In this document: positions 1-9,047 of the stretch, one piece after another
How the letters are laid out: every line of letters starts with the position of its first letter
Position numbering within the stretch: the first letter of the stretch is position 1
Origin: Catenibacterium sp900764725
Lineage (GTDB): Bacteria; Bacillota_I; Bacilli_A; Erysipelotrichales; Coprobacillaceae
Reading direction: 5' to 3' (one strand)
NCBI RefSeq assembly: GCF_934754625.1
Contig: NZ_CAKVIU010000041.1
Length of the DNA: 23,472 nucleotides
Made by a program: the position numbers and the translations under genes
The notes under the pieces: generated by a model
The model's input: the letters and a program-made list of their open reading frames with translations, nothing else
Told to the model about the DNA's origin: nothing
Databases searched by the model: none

Positions 1-470
1 ACTATCAAGGCTGAAGATAAGACAATCACAGTTGGTGATACATTTGATCCTAAGGCTGATGTTACTGCATCAGACGTAGAAGATGGAGATATCACTGATA
101 AGATCGAAGTATTGAAGAATGAAGTAGATACAACTAAGGCTGGCAAGTATGAAGTAACATACAAAGTAACAGATAGTAAAGGTGCATCTCGCACTAAGAC
201 TATTACCGTTACTGTAAATCCAAAGATGGAACCTCTTAACGAAGCACCAACTATTGATGTAACTGATAAGGAAATCACAGTAGGTGATAAGTTTGATCCA
301 AAAGATGGCGTTACTGCAAAAGATACAGAAGATGGTGATTTAACTGATAAGATTGAAATCTTAAAGAACACAGTTGATCCATCTAAGCCTGGTGTATATG
401 AAGTAACTTACAAAGTAACAGATAGTAAAGGCGCATCTTGCACAAAGACTATTAAAGTTACAGTAAAAGA
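1..470 (+). repeat. Two tandem 249-bp DUF5011-encoding repeats
   Basis: The second unit begins at about 244. The first lacks only its first few bases at the window edge, giving a period of 249 bp (83 codons). The same period is found in the repeats of the 879-aa gene downstream, which indicates common ancestry and a substrate for recombination. Confidence 0.85.
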
Positions 471-615
471 AAAAGCCCCTGCTCCAAGCAAAGATAACGA
501 TAAAACAACAGTCGTTAAGACAGGCGATTCTACAAATGTAGGTGCAGTAATCGCATTACTTGCAGTAAGTGGTATTGCATTACTCGCATTACTTAAGAGA
601 AAGAAAGTATCATAG
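1..615 (+). CDS. DUF5011-repeat surface protein, C-terminal part (5' end outside window)
   Basis: The reading frame is open from base 1 to the TAG at 613-615, so this is the 3' end of a larger gene. It encodes about two Ig-like DUF5011 repeats of 83 residues (about bases 1-243 and 244-470), marked by the repeated TITVGD, YEVTYKVTDS and TVNPKME segments. A short Lys/Pro-rich linker follows, then a sorting signal: VVKTGD, a hydrophobic stretch (VGAVIALLAVSGIALLALL) and the tail KRKKVS. Such repeats usually form a stalk that projects a ligand-binding N-terminus from the cell wall, and the tail is what a sortase would process. The Leu-Pro of LPXTG is absent. The protein is a clear paralogue of the 879-aa gene downstream, sharing repeats, tail and terminator. 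The N-terminal function cannot be seen. Confidence 0.93.
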   Translation, partial: TIKAEDKTITVGDTFDPKADVTASDVEDGDITDKIEVLKNEVDTTKAGKYEVTYKVTDSKGASRTKTITVTVNPKMEPLNEAPTIDVTDKEITVGDKFDPKDGVTAKDTEDGDLTDKIEILKNTVDPSKPGVYEVTYKVTDSKGASCTKTIKVTVKEKAPAPSKDNDKTTVVKTGDSTNVGAVIALLAVSGIALLALLKRKKVS

Positions 616-640
616 TATAACTAAGATATGAGTTTATAAG

Positions 641-667
641 GACAGTCGAGAAATCGGCTGTCTTTTG
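641..667 (+). terminator. Rho-independent terminator after surface protein
   Basis: GACAGTCGA (641-649), loop GAAA, TCGGCTGTC (654-662) with one G-T wobble, then TTTT. The same hairpin with one compensating base change occurs at 4089-4114 after the paralogous gene. Confidence 0.85.
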
Positions 668-1425
668 TGATATTGAGATTCTATTTCGGAAATATCGATA
701 AATATTATGATAATAAGAAAGGTAAGCGCTATGATGTTACAAATGACTAAATATGTTACTATGTAGAGTGGTTTAAAAGGCTGTCGATATTGAACATAAA
801 GAATGTTTTGTTTATCATATTAGTATAAACAACAGAAGTTAAAAAGCAGAGGAAATGGTTTATAAGAAGGGAGGATATAATTCTTTTTAACCATCTGTTT
901 ATTATTGTTTGCTCATAATTAATTGCATAAAGCGTACTGTTTGGATACTGAATGCATGATGAGAGAGGCGTTTTTCTTGTATTATTATGGTTTTTAGGAG
1001 GGTAAGTGCTAAACTGCTCTATCTACTAAAATCATTGAAACAATCATTTGGTATATATGTTTGGTATTCTAATGATTATACACTGATACAAATATAAAAA
1101 TGGGAATTAAATGTAACATAAAAGTTGTTATGTATATATAAGTGTAAATATTCATTGGATGAAAGACTGTAATATATTAAATGAACTGATTTCTTTAGCT
1201 AATAATGTGAAAATAAAGAAACACTATGAACTAAAAATATAGGAACTCATCTCGTATTCAAAACGCATTCAGATATGATATTGAGTATTGATCAATGGCC
1301 AATTTATATGATTGTTTTAGAGCTAGATAAAGCAATATGAAATCATAGAACTCCGGATGTGCACCTCATATCATTATTATTTTTATGAGTGAATAATAAA
1401 TATTATTGAGAGGGGTAAGAAAACT
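668..1425. other. Long AT-rich stretch without a recognisable gene
   Basis: About 760 bases with many stops in all frames and no convincing gene. Visible elements: a weak cre-like match at 721-734 (GGTAAGCGCTATGA); a possible hairpin with arms ATGGTT and AACCAT around 856-895 flanking a GGGAGG; the perfect dyad ACATAA-N6-TTATGT at 1116-1133; and the hairpin CTCATA/TATGAG at 1365-1389 just before the next gene. Three GGTAAG or GGGTAAG motifs in Shine-Dalgarno-like settings (near 720, 1000 and 1413) could be remnants of duplicated gene starts. The stretch may be a long regulatory leader for the surface gene, or decayed sequence left by paralogue recombination. Neither is proven. Confidence 0.4.
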
Positions 1426-4065
1426 ATGAATATTAAGAAATTCACGAGTTATGCACTTGCATTAATGATGAGTTTGTCATTAGCTCCAGTTAAAGCAAAT
1501 GCACTTACGACCGATAATTCATTGACTAAAGGTTATTATAACGATGCGGGTCAATGGGTTGAAGGCCAACTAAGTCAGACATTACCAGAAGGAATTCAAT
1601 CTGTCGATAAGACAGCAGAAGCACTTGGTAATAACACTTATAAGATGAAATTAAAGGTTGTAACTAAACAGAAGGTTGAAACCTTTACTAAGAAAGCTGC
1701 AACAGTACTTGTTATTGATTCATCAGGCAGTATGATCGGTAAAAAGCGTATGAAGAGTATTAGAGATGCAGCAAAGGCATTTGTAAAGTCATATGCTGGT
1801 AAAGATGAAAACACAGGACGTTATCTCGCGATTGTTGATTTTGACAGTGATGTTGAAGTGAGATTGAATTGGACTGATGTTTCTTCAACTAAGGGTAAGG
1901 AAACCGCATATGAAGCAATTGATGATTTAAGAGCTCTTGGTGGAACAAACCTTGATGCAGGTATTAAACAGGGTACATCTTTATTCTTAAAAGATGCTAT
2001 CAAGGATATTAAAAAAGAAAACAGAAATGCGATTGTGTTTACTGATGGTAAACCTAAAAAATATCTTGTAGAATGTGAACACAAAAAACCAAAGAAAAAT
2101 GATATTGTCATTGATGGTATTGTATATGATAAAGTAAGAAAAGGTGGAGTTGAAGCAGCCGCTAAAGCAGCAGCAAAAGATGCTAAACTTTTAAGAGATC
2201 AGTCTACTGTTTATGCAGTAAGCTATGGTAGTGATAAAAAGCCAATGTGGAAAGATGGACCTCTAGTTTCTGAATACTTAAAGGATGCTATCGCAACTAC
2301 TCCAGATAAAGCATATGACAGAAGCGAAACTGATGATTTAACTGAAGTATTTAAGGCTATTTCTGATAGTATTACAACGGGTATTACTGGTAAAGACCTA
2401 GAAGTATTTGATGGCTCTGCGCCATATGTATCGGTCAATAATTTACCAGCATTCGCACAGCAGGATGCAAGTGGCTTTAAATGGAAACTTGCAAATCCAA
2501 CTACTAAAACAGAAGGCAAGGAAACTTATTATACTTATGAATTAGAATATAATGTTACATTAGACGCTGATCATCCTGAATTTGAAGAAGGAAAACTTTA
2601 TCCATTAAATGGTGAAACATATATCGCTATGCCTGATGGAAATAAAGTTAAATTCCCAGTTCCAGGTGCAACAGGAATTAAGACTCGTTATACAGTTGCT
2701 TATACTGATGGTGTAGATGGTGAAGTTGTATTTGAAGATAAAGTATTTAACGATGTTGTAGTAGGTAGTACAACACCTGAATTTGGTGAAACACCTACAA
2801 GAGCAGGTTATACATTCACTGGATGGTCACCTGCAGTTGAAGAAATGGTTACAAAGAATATCACTTACAATGCAACTTGGGATATGAACTGGGCTCCAAT
2901 TAATTCAGCACCAGTGATTCATGCAACTGATAAGACAATCACAGTAGGTGATACATTTGATCCTATGGCAGATGTCACAGCAGAAGATGCTGAAGATGCT
3001 GATTTAACTGCTCAGATTGTAGTTGAAAAGAACGATGTTAAAACTGATGTTGCTGGTAAGTATGAAGTAACATATAAAGTAACAGATAGTCAGGGTGCAA
3101 CACGCAGAAAAACTATTATTGTTACAGTTAATCCAAAGATGGAAGTATTGAACGAAGCACCAGTGATTCATGCAACTGATAAGACAATCACAGTAGGTGA
3201 CACATTTGATCCTATGGCAGATGTCACAGCAGAAGATGCTAAAGATGGTAATTTAACTACTAAGATTGAAGTTGAAAAGAATGATGTTAAAACTGATGTT
3301 GCTGGTAAGTATGAAGTAACATATAAAGTAACAGATAATCAGGGCGCAACACGCAGAAAGACTATTATTGTTACAGTCAATCCAAAGATGGAACCAATGA
3401 ATGCTGCTCCAGTTATTAAAGCTGAAGATAAAACAATTACTGTTGGTGATACATTTAATCCTATGGATGGTGTCACTGCAACAGATGCAGAAGAAGGAAA
3501 TCTAACTGCTAATATTGAAGTTAAAAAGAATGATGTAGATACAACTACACCTGGTAAGTATGAAGTTACTTACAAAGTAACAGATTCTCAGGGCGCATCA
3601 TTTACTAAGAGCATTACAGTCACAGTCAATCCAAAGATGGAAGTATTAAATGAAGTGCCTACAATTGATGCGACTGATAAGACAATCACTGTTGGTGATA
3701 CATTTGATCCTAAGGCTGGTGTCACTGCAAAAGATGCTGAAGATGGTGATCTAACTGATAAGATCGAAGTTGTTAAGAATACTGTAGATACTAAGAAAGC
3801 TGGCGAATATGAAGTTACATACAAAGTGACAGACAGCGATGGTGCAACATGTACTAAGACTATTAAGGTTACAGTTAAAGAAAAAGCACCTGCTCCAAGT
3901 ACTGATAAGGATAAAACACCTACTACTCCAAATAAGGATAAAGATAAGACTACTACAGTAGCTCCTAAGACAGGAGATACTACTAGTGTAAATACTATTA
4001 TCGCATTACTTACAATGAGTGGTATCGCATTACTTGCATTACTTAAGAGAAAGAAAGTATCATAG
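1426..4065 (+). CDS. VWA-domain adhesin-like surface protein with four DUF5011 repeats and sorting signal
   Basis: An 879-aa secreted, wall-attached protein, probably an adhesin. Residues 1-27 are a signal peptide (basic MNIKK, hydrophobic core, Ala-rich end). A von Willebrand A domain spans about 93-320 with the full metal site: DSSGS at 98-102, Thr174 in GGTNLDAG and Asp207 in FTDG. After a region typical of VWA surface proteins (about 325-415) comes a Listeria-Bacteroides/Flg_new-type module at about 420-486 (TRAGYTFTGWSP). Four 83-residue DUF5011 Ig-like repeats start at 495, 578, 661 and 744. A Thr/Lys/Pro linker leads to APKTGD (about 846-851), a hydrophobic helix and KRKKVS. AGAGGGG lies nine bases before the ATG. 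It is paralogous to the partial gene upstream. Its ligand is unknown; the intact MIDAS suggests metal-dependent binding to a host or cell-surface partner. Confidence 0.93.
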   Translation: MNIKKFTSYALALMMSLSLAPVKANALTTDNSLTKGYYNDAGQWVEGQLSQTLPEGIQSVDKTAEALGNNTYKMKLKVVTKQKVETFTKKAATVLVIDSSGSMIGKKRMKSIRDAAKAFVKSYAGKDENTGRYLAIVDFDSDVEVRLNWTDVSSTKGKETAYEAIDDLRALGGTNLDAGIKQGTSLFLKDAIKDIKKENRNAIVFTDGKPKKYLVECEHKKPKKNDIVIDGIVYDKVRKGGVEAAAKAAAKDAKLLRDQSTVYAVSYGSDKKPMWKDGPLVSEYLKDAIATTPDKAYDRSETDDLTEVFKAISDSITTGITGKDLEVFDGSAPYVSVNNLPAFAQQDASGFKWKLANPTTKTEGKETYYTYELEYNVTLDADHPEFEEGKLYPLNGETYIAMPDGNKVKFPVPGATGIKTRYTVAYTDGVDGEVVFEDKVFNDVVVGSTTPEFGETPTRAGYTFTGWSPAVEEMVTKNITYNATWDMNWAPINSAPVIHATDKTITVGDTFDPMADVTAEDAEDADLTAQIVVEKNDVKTDVAGKYEVTYKVTDSQGATRRKTIIVTVNPKMEVLNEAPVIHATDKTITVGDTFDPMADVTAEDAKDGNLTTKIEVEKNDVKTDVAGKYEVTYKVTDNQGATRRKTIIVTVNPKMEPMNAAPVIKAEDKTITVGDTFNPMDGVTATDAEEGNLTANIEVKKNDVDTTTPGKYEVTYKVTDSQGASFTKSITVTVNPKMEVLNEVPTIDATDKTITVGDTFDPKAGVTAKDAEDGDLTDKIEVVKNTVDTKKAGEYEVTYKVTDSDGATCTKTIKVTVKEKAPAPSTDKDKTPTTPNKDKDKTTTVAPKTGDTTSVNTIIALLTMSGIALLALLKRKKVS
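2908..3885 (+). repeat. Four tandem 249-bp DUF5011-encoding repeats
   Basis: Units start at about 2908, 3157, 3406 and 3655. The first two are nearly identical at the DNA level (for example the stretches beginning near 2929 and 3178), while the third and fourth are more diverged. This pattern points to recent unit duplication and possible variation in repeat number between strains. Confidence 0.9.
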
Positions 4066-4088
4066 TATAACTAAGGTATGATTTATGA

Positions 4089-4114
4089 GACAGTCGAGAA
4101 ATCGACTGTCTTTT
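4089..4114 (+). terminator. Rho-independent terminator after VWA surface protein
   Basis: Perfect 9-bp stem GACAGTCGA/TCGACTGTC with GAAA tetraloop, then TTTT. It is a near copy of the hairpin at 641-667. Confidence 0.88.
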
Positions 4115-4205
4115 GTGCGTTTTAGTATAAAAAAACATAAGATTATTTTCCGGCAAAATAGAAATTCATATTTTCTAAATAGATTATCAGATGTTAATAG
4201 CTTTA

Positions 4206-4219
4206 GTAAAGCGGTATCA
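4206..4219 (+). promoter_or_regulatory. Candidate cre (CcpA) site upstream of sugar symporter
   Basis: GTAAAGCGGTATCA matches 9 of the 11 specified positions of the cre consensus TGWAANCGNTNWCA. It lies 59 bases upstream of the symporter start, where catabolite repression of a sugar transporter would be expected. The AAAGCGGT core recurs at 21422-21429. The assignment rests on a consensus match only. Confidence 0.4.
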
Positions 4220-4277
4220 TTTAGGTACAGAAAAAGTGATGTACACACAAGATATAAAATTAAGAGGAGAAAATTTT

Positions 4278-5648
4278 ATGGAAAACAAAAGTAAAAGTAG
4301 TGTTGTTTACCAAGGAAAAATCCCTGGTAGAGTCAAATACTCATTCGCATTTGGAGCGTTGGGTAAAGATTTAATTTATGGTATGATTGCTACATTCTCA
4401 ATGATTTATTTCACAGATATTATTAAGGTTGCACCTGCCTTTATCGGTACAATGTTCTTTGTTGCTAAGATCTGGGATGCCTTCAATGATTTATTCATGG
4501 GTATGTTAGTTGATAACACAAGAAGTCGTTATGGTAAATTCATTCCTTGGCTTGTTGCAGGTACTTTAATCAACGCATTTGTATTCGTTATTGTATTTAC
4601 AGATTTCCATCTTACAGGTGTTAATCTTTGTATCTTCGCATCAGTCATCTATGTTTTATGGGGTATGACTTATACAATTATGGATATCCCTTATTGGTCA
4701 GTTATTCCTAATTTAACTTCTGATCCAGAAGAACGTGAAAAAGTATCAGTACTTCCAAGAATCTTCGCAAGTATTGGTCAGTCATTAATTATTGCTGGTT
4801 TTGGTGTTCAGATCATCAAAGGTCTTGGTGGTAACTATATTGGTTATCATAGATTCGCATTAATCATCGCAGCTACATTCATCTTCACAATGGCAGTATG
4901 TGTTTTAAATCTTCCTAAAGTTCAGACAAACGATGATAAGAAAGAAAAGATGAAATTCAGAGACATCTTTACAGTTATTAAGAAAAATGACCAGTTAAGA
5001 TGGGCTGTATTATTAATTTTATTATATAATGTTGCTATTCAGGCAATTATGGGTGTTGCAACTTATTATTTCAGCTATGTATGTAATAATGCTGGTATGT
5101 TATCAGCTTTCATGATCAGTGCTTCAGTTGCTGAAGTTGTTGGTCTTCTTATCTTCCCTAAAGTAACTAAAGTATTATCAAGAAAGAAAGCATTTTTATT
5201 TGCATGTGCCTTACCTCCAATTGGTTTAATTTTATTACTTGTTGTTGGTTTTGTCTGCCCTACAAATATCTTATTAACTGCTATTGCAGGTATTATTGTT
5301 AAAACTGGTACAGGTCTAGAACTTGGATGTGCTACTGTATTCTTAGCTGATGTTGTAGACTATGGTGAATATGTGTTGGGTGAAAGAAATGAAGGTGTTG
5401 TCTTCTCATTACAGACATTAATTGTTAAATTAACAGCTGCTTTCACTTCACTTGCTATTGGTTTCGTACTAGAACTTACTGGTTATGTTCCAAATGCAGT
5501 ACAGTCACTTGCTACACAGAACTCTATCCGTGTATTAATGTGTGTTGTACCAACTATTGGTGTCATCCTTGCTTATGTTGTATTTAAGAAGAAATATAAG
5601 TTAAATGATGAATTCATGAAAAAGGTTGTAGAAAAAATTAGTAATTAG
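4278..5648 (+). CDS. GPH-family sugar:cation symporter (MFS_2, MelB-like)
   Basis: A 456-aa polytopic membrane protein of the glycoside-pentoside-hexuronide:cation symporter family, expected to bring in a sugar or glycoside with Na+ or H+. The family signature is present early: WDAFND (residues 66-71) followed by TRSRYGKFIPW (81-91). In MelB the two aspartates of this motif (here Asp67 and Asp71) belong to the cation site. About twelve hydrophobic segments follow, with the usual central cytosolic loop (KVQTNDDKKEKMKFRD). Length is normal for the family. The ATG at 4278 is chosen because AGAGGAG precedes it; an open frame upstream has no such site. A terminator separates it from the two-component genes, so it is a separate unit and a plausible regulatory target of that system. 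The substrate cannot be read from sequence. Confidence 0.9.
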   Translation: MENKSKSSVVYQGKIPGRVKYSFAFGALGKDLIYGMIATFSMIYFTDIIKVAPAFIGTMFFVAKIWDAFNDLFMGMLVDNTRSRYGKFIPWLVAGTLINAFVFVIVFTDFHLTGVNLCIFASVIYVLWGMTYTIMDIPYWSVIPNLTSDPEEREKVSVLPRIFASIGQSLIIAGFGVQIIKGLGGNYIGYHRFALIIAATFIFTMAVCVLNLPKVQTNDDKKEKMKFRDIFTVIKKNDQLRWAVLLILLYNVAIQAIMGVATYYFSYVCNNAGMLSAFMISASVAEVVGLLIFPKVTKVLSRKKAFLFACALPPIGLILLLVVGFVCPTNILLTAIAGIIVKTGTGLELGCATVFLADVVDYGEYVLGERNEGVVFSLQTLIVKLTAAFTSLAIGFVLELTGYVPNAVQSLATQNSIRVLMCVVPTIGVILAYVVFKKKYKLNDEFMKKVVEKISN

Positions 5649-5654
5649 TATAAA

Positions 5655-5687
5655 GAACAGGCTGATAAAATCAGCTTGTTCTTATTT
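5655..5687 (+). terminator. Rho-independent terminator after symporter
   Basis: GAACAGGCTGAT (5655-5666), loop AAA, ATCAGCTTGTTC (5670-5681) with one wobble, then TTATTT. Confidence 0.8.
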
Positions 5688-5694
5688 CGCGTAT

Positions 5695-5710
5695 ATAACA
5701 AAAATGTTAT
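5695..5710. promoter_or_regulatory. Perfect dyad ATAACA-AAAA-TGTTAT upstream of response regulator
   Basis: A 6-bp perfect inverted repeat with a 4-base spacer lies 28 bases before the response-regulator ATG, where its promoter should be. It could be a regulator-binding site. No second copy was seen near the symporter. Confidence 0.35.
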
Positions 5711-5737
5711 GATAATAATAAAGTGAGGAGCAGGCAT

Positions 5738-7327
5738 ATGAGAACTTTTAGTATTATTCTAGCTGATGATGAACAGAATATCCTCTATGGTATGCAGAAG
5801 GGAATCAATTGGGAGGAACTAGGATTTGTAGTTGCAGGAACAGCCCAAAATGGGAAAGAAGTATTAGAAATGATGGATGACTTACATCCAGATCTTGTCA
5901 TAAGTGATATCAAGATGCCTTTTATGGATGGATTGGAGCTAGCAAAGACAATTCATGAGAACTATATGAATACAAAGGTTATTCTTTTTTCAGGATGGGA
6001 TGATTTTGAATATGCAAGACTTGCTATTAGTTATGGTGTATCAGAATATATAATGAAACCTATAGACTATGATGAAATGAAGAAACTCTTAATAAATATG
6101 CATCAAGCTTTAGAAGAAGAATATAATGAAAAAATAAACTGGACACGTTTAGAGAATGCTTATTTCAAAAGTCTGCCACTACTTAGACAACAGTTCTTTA
6201 CACAGTTAGTTTTAGGCACAATGGAATTAGAAGAATGCCACCAACAAATCAAGAATCTAGGATTAGAACTAGAGAATAAACAATATTGTATTATTGCAGT
6301 GAAAATACAAAAAGTTGATCATAAAGATGTCTTTAGTGCACTTTCTATTAAAGAGACATTAAATGAAGCATTGGATAAGGTTTCTAAGGTCTATGAGTTT
6401 GGTATAGGCGATAAAGAGATATTCTTACTTGCAGGTGATAAAAAGCATGAAATAGGTAAAATATCACGTAGTATTCAGGAAGCATCTATTATGATTAAGC
6501 GTATTTTTGGTGCACATATATCATGTGGTATGAGTGAGAATACAAGCCAATTAGAAGATATTCCTACAATCTATACACAAGCAAAAGATGCATTAGAATA
6601 TAATCTTGTAGTACCTGATGAATGTTATACTTACTATAATGATTTAATGCTTCAAGAAGAAGTAGAAACAGATTGGAATACAACTGTAGAACAGATAGGA
6701 AAAACAATTACATATTGTACAGAAGAAGAAATGAAGAGACAGGTCGATGAATTAATTCGTTTACTTCATCAATCTCACTATAATCTTAATGAATATCAGA
6801 TGGTTATTATGGAAATCACATTCTCTTTCTCAAGACTGTATAAGAAATATCATATTGTTTCTGATAATGAATTTGAAGGGTCAAAGAAGATGGCAGTGAC
6901 TATTCTTTCACTTACTAGTGGTGAAGAATTAGATCATTGGTTGCTTGATTATTGTCAGTTGATTCGTTTATTAGTTCAAAAGAAACGTGTAGATAATAAT
7001 GTGATTTTAGTAGATAATGCGAAAAAAATAGTAGAAGAAAACTTCTCTGATCCTGATTTGAGTGTAGAAAGTGTATGTGATGCATTACATGTTAGTACCT
7101 CTCATTTTTCTAAAATATTTAAACAAGAAACAGGTAGAACGTTCATGAACTATATGATAGGTAAACGTATGGAAGAAGCAAAGAAACTATTGTTGCAGAC
7201 AAATTATAAAAGCTTAGTGATAGGGGAGATGGTAGGTTATCCAGAACCTAATTATTTTAGCTATGTATTTAAAAAGAATTGTGGTATATCCCCTGCAAAA
7301 TATAGGAAACAAAATGATGAAAAATAA
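5738..7327 (+). CDS. Response regulator, REC plus AraC-type HTH (YesN-like)
   Basis: A 529-aa cytoplasmic transcription regulator. The N-terminal receiver domain (about 1-120) has the acidic pair Asp10/Asp11, phospho-acceptor Asp57 in VISDIKMPFMDG, switch Ser85 and Lys107 in IMKPID. A long middle region of about 300 residues, common in YesN-type regulators, leads to a C-terminal AraC HTH (about 427-527) with two helix-turn-helix units (VESVCDALHVSTSHFSKIFK and the NYFSYVFKKNCGISPAKY segment). ATG 5738 is preferred over an in-frame GTG at 5723 because GAGGAG (5725-5730) sits seven bases before it. The kinase gene overlaps its 3' end by 14 bases, so the two are co-translated partners. Its targets are likely carbohydrate uptake genes, the upstream GPH symporter being the nearest candidate. 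Confidence 0.92.
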   Translation: MRTFSIILADDEQNILYGMQKGINWEELGFVVAGTAQNGKEVLEMMDDLHPDLVISDIKMPFMDGLELAKTIHENYMNTKVILFSGWDDFEYARLAISYGVSEYIMKPIDYDEMKKLLINMHQALEEEYNEKINWTRLENAYFKSLPLLRQQFFTQLVLGTMELEECHQQIKNLGLELENKQYCIIAVKIQKVDHKDVFSALSIKETLNEALDKVSKVYEFGIGDKEIFLLAGDKKHEIGKISRSIQEASIMIKRIFGAHISCGMSENTSQLEDIPTIYTQAKDALEYNLVVPDECYTYYNDLMLQEEVETDWNTTVEQIGKTITYCTEEEMKRQVDELIRLLHQSHYNLNEYQMVIMEITFSFSRLYKKYHIVSDNEFEGSKKMAVTILSLTSGEELDHWLLDYCQLIRLLVQKKRVDNNVILVDNAKKIVEENFSDPDLSVESVCDALHVSTSHFSKIFKQETGRTFMNYMIGKRMEEAKKLLLQTNYKSLVIGEMVGYPEPNYFSYVFKKNCGISPAKYRKQNDEK

Positions 7328-9047
7328 GAAATTAAGTGTTCGTATTATATTACCTATTATAATGTCTGTTTCTATTGCAACATGTATTATTAGTAGCATG
7401 ATGTTGTTTTCTTATTTGTTTTCTTCTTATTTTAAAAGAGATGCAATAGAAAAAGTCAATCGACAGATCAATTCTTTATCACAAAGTATAGAAAATGAAA
7501 TTAATACAGTTAATAATCTTGTGAATGATATTTATTATCAGGATATTAAAAAATATGATTGTGGAAGTGCTCAGTTTACAACTGTAATGAATCAAAAGAT
7601 GTCCAATGAAACAAATCGTATTTATAGTCTTTCTCTTTATGATATGAATGGAAATTCTATCTGGCAATATGGGGAAATAGAAAACAGTTCAGTCATTAAT
7701 AAAACTTGGTTTAAGAATGCGAAAAGAAATATTGAAACAATCCAATATGATAAAAGAAAGCTTGTACAGCCAGATTTATCAGGCTATGTAATGGATGTCA
7801 GCCGTTATGTAGAATATATAGATCATGGTCATATGAAATCAGGTATTTTACTTATGCAATACTATACAGAACCAATAGAAGATATCTTAGACCGTTATTC
7901 TAATCAGATGTCAGCCTATTGTTATTTAATGGATGAATCCAATAACTTTCTATATCATCCCTTTGAATTACGTATGGCTTCAGGACTCTATAAAGAAAAT
8001 ACAGTATCTTATGCATTAAAGAGTAAGAACTATACTATAACAGATATAAAAAATGAAAATTATCTTATAGAAAGAAAACAGATAGGTTATACAGGATGGA
8101 ATATTGTAGTAGTGAATTCTATGTCTAATTTAGCTGTAGAAAACAAACGTTTCCATTATATTATCTGGCTTATTCTTTTACTTGTAGGTGCTATTTTAAT
8201 TCTGTTTGATGTACAAGTATTTAGAAACTTTACTGATCCTGTTTATCAATTACTTAATACAATGGAAGAATTTGGACAAGGGGATTATGAAGCACGTGCA
8301 AAGGAAGAAGGTATCGGAGAATTAAAGAATCTCAGTGCTAATTTTAATATTATGGCGGACCAACTACAGAAACAAATGGAAGAAATACGCCGTAATGAAC
8401 GTGAAAAACAGAAGATGGAGAAGAAGCTTCTACAATCTCAAATTAATCCTCATTTCTTATATAATACGCTAGATTCTATTATCTGGATGATTCGTAGTGA
8501 AGAATATGAAGGAGCAGGAGAAATGGTTTCATCTCTTGCGAAATTTTTCCGTATATCTTTAAGTCAAGGTAAGGATATGATTCCTCTAAGTAAAGAATTA
8601 GAACATGCTACAAGCTATCTAAAGATTCAAAATATCCGTTTTAAAGATAAATTTGATTTCCATGTAGAAGCAGATCCTAAGCTTATGAAATATTTAATTC
8701 CTAAGCTTTCTATTCAACCATTACTAGAAAATGCGATTTATCATGGTATGGAAGGAATGTATGATGATGGTGAAATAATCATAAGTGTCTATGAAGAAGA
8801 GGGTAATATCAAGATTGATATTGCGGATAATGGACTTGGTATGAGTGAAGAAAAACTTGATTATATTATGCATAATAAAGTTGTATCTAGTAAAAGAGGA
8901 TCAGGTATTGGTGTACGTAATGTGAATGAAAGAATCCAATTGATCTATGGTAAACAATATGGTATTTCAATCATAAGTGAACTAGATGAAGGAACAACAG
9001 CTACAATCACAATACCTAAAATGGAGGAAACGGATGAAACAGAATAA
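7314..9047 (+). CDS. Sensor histidine kinase (YesM/LytS-type, His_kinase family)
   Basis: A 577-aa membrane kinase. Transmembrane helix 1 is at about 10-35, an extracytoplasmic sensor region at about 36-278, and helix 2 at about 280-303. A HAMP linker (FTDPVYQLLNTMEEFGQGDYEAR) and a short coiled coil (RRNEREKQKMEKK) lead to the His_kinase domain with phospho-acceptor His380 in QINPHFLYNT. The ATPase domain shows the N box (LLENAIYHG, about 470-478), the DNGLGMS motif (about 505-511) and GSGIGVRNV (about 529-537). It probably phosphorylates the regulator encoded just upstream. AGGA at 7304-7307 serves the ATG at 7314 or the adjacent ATG at 7317. The gene overlaps its neighbours on both sides by 14 bases. 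Two binding-protein-like genes downstream suggest that sugar-loaded proteins touch its sensor region. Confidence 0.92.
   Translation: MMKNKKLSVRIILPIIMSVSIATCIISSMMLFSYLFSSYFKRDAIEKVNRQINSLSQSIENEINTVNNLVNDIYYQDIKKYDCGSAQFTTVMNQKMSNETNRIYSLSLYDMNGNSIWQYGEIENSSVINKTWFKNAKRNIETIQYDKRKLVQPDLSGYVMDVSRYVEYIDHGHMKSGILLMQYYTEPIEDILDRYSNQMSAYCYLMDESNNFLYHPFELRMASGLYKENTVSYALKSKNYTITDIKNENYLIERKQIGYTGWNIVVVNSMSNLAVENKRFHYIIWLILLLVGAILILFDVQVFRNFTDPVYQLLNTMEEFGQGDYEARAKEEGIGELKNLSANFNIMADQLQKQMEEIRRNEREKQKMEKKLLQSQINPHFLYNTLDSIIWMIRSEEYEGAGEMVSSLAKFFRISLSQGKDMIPLSKELEHATSYLKIQNIRFKDKFDFHVEADPKLMKYLIPKLSIQPLLENAIYHGMEGMYDDGEIIISVYEEEGNIKIDIADNGLGMSEEKLDYIMHNKVVSSKRGSGIGVRNVNERIQLIYGKQYGISIISELDEGTTATITIPKMEETDETE

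Noticed and set aside
702..771. 11-codon open frame beginning ATGATGTTACAA
   Set aside because: Too short, with no hydrophobic or leader-like pattern; the nearby AAAGG alone is not evidence of a gene.
1314..1345. GTTTTAGAGCTA followed by AGCAA, resembling a type II CRISPR repeat or guide-RNA scaffold
   Set aside because: Only one copy, no spacer-repeat pattern, no cas genes in the window, and the downstream sequence lacks a convincing anti-repeat or nexus hairpin. Probably chance in AT-rich DNA.
1821..2519. Minus-strand open frames inside the VWA gene
   Set aside because: They lie opposite a strongly coding gene, have no ribosome sites or family features, and are shadows of its codon use.
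5723..5737. GTG start five codons upstream for the response regulator
   Set aside because: The GTG lies within the Shine-Dalgarno sequence that serves ATG 5738, and the receiver domain begins naturally at MRTFSIILADD.
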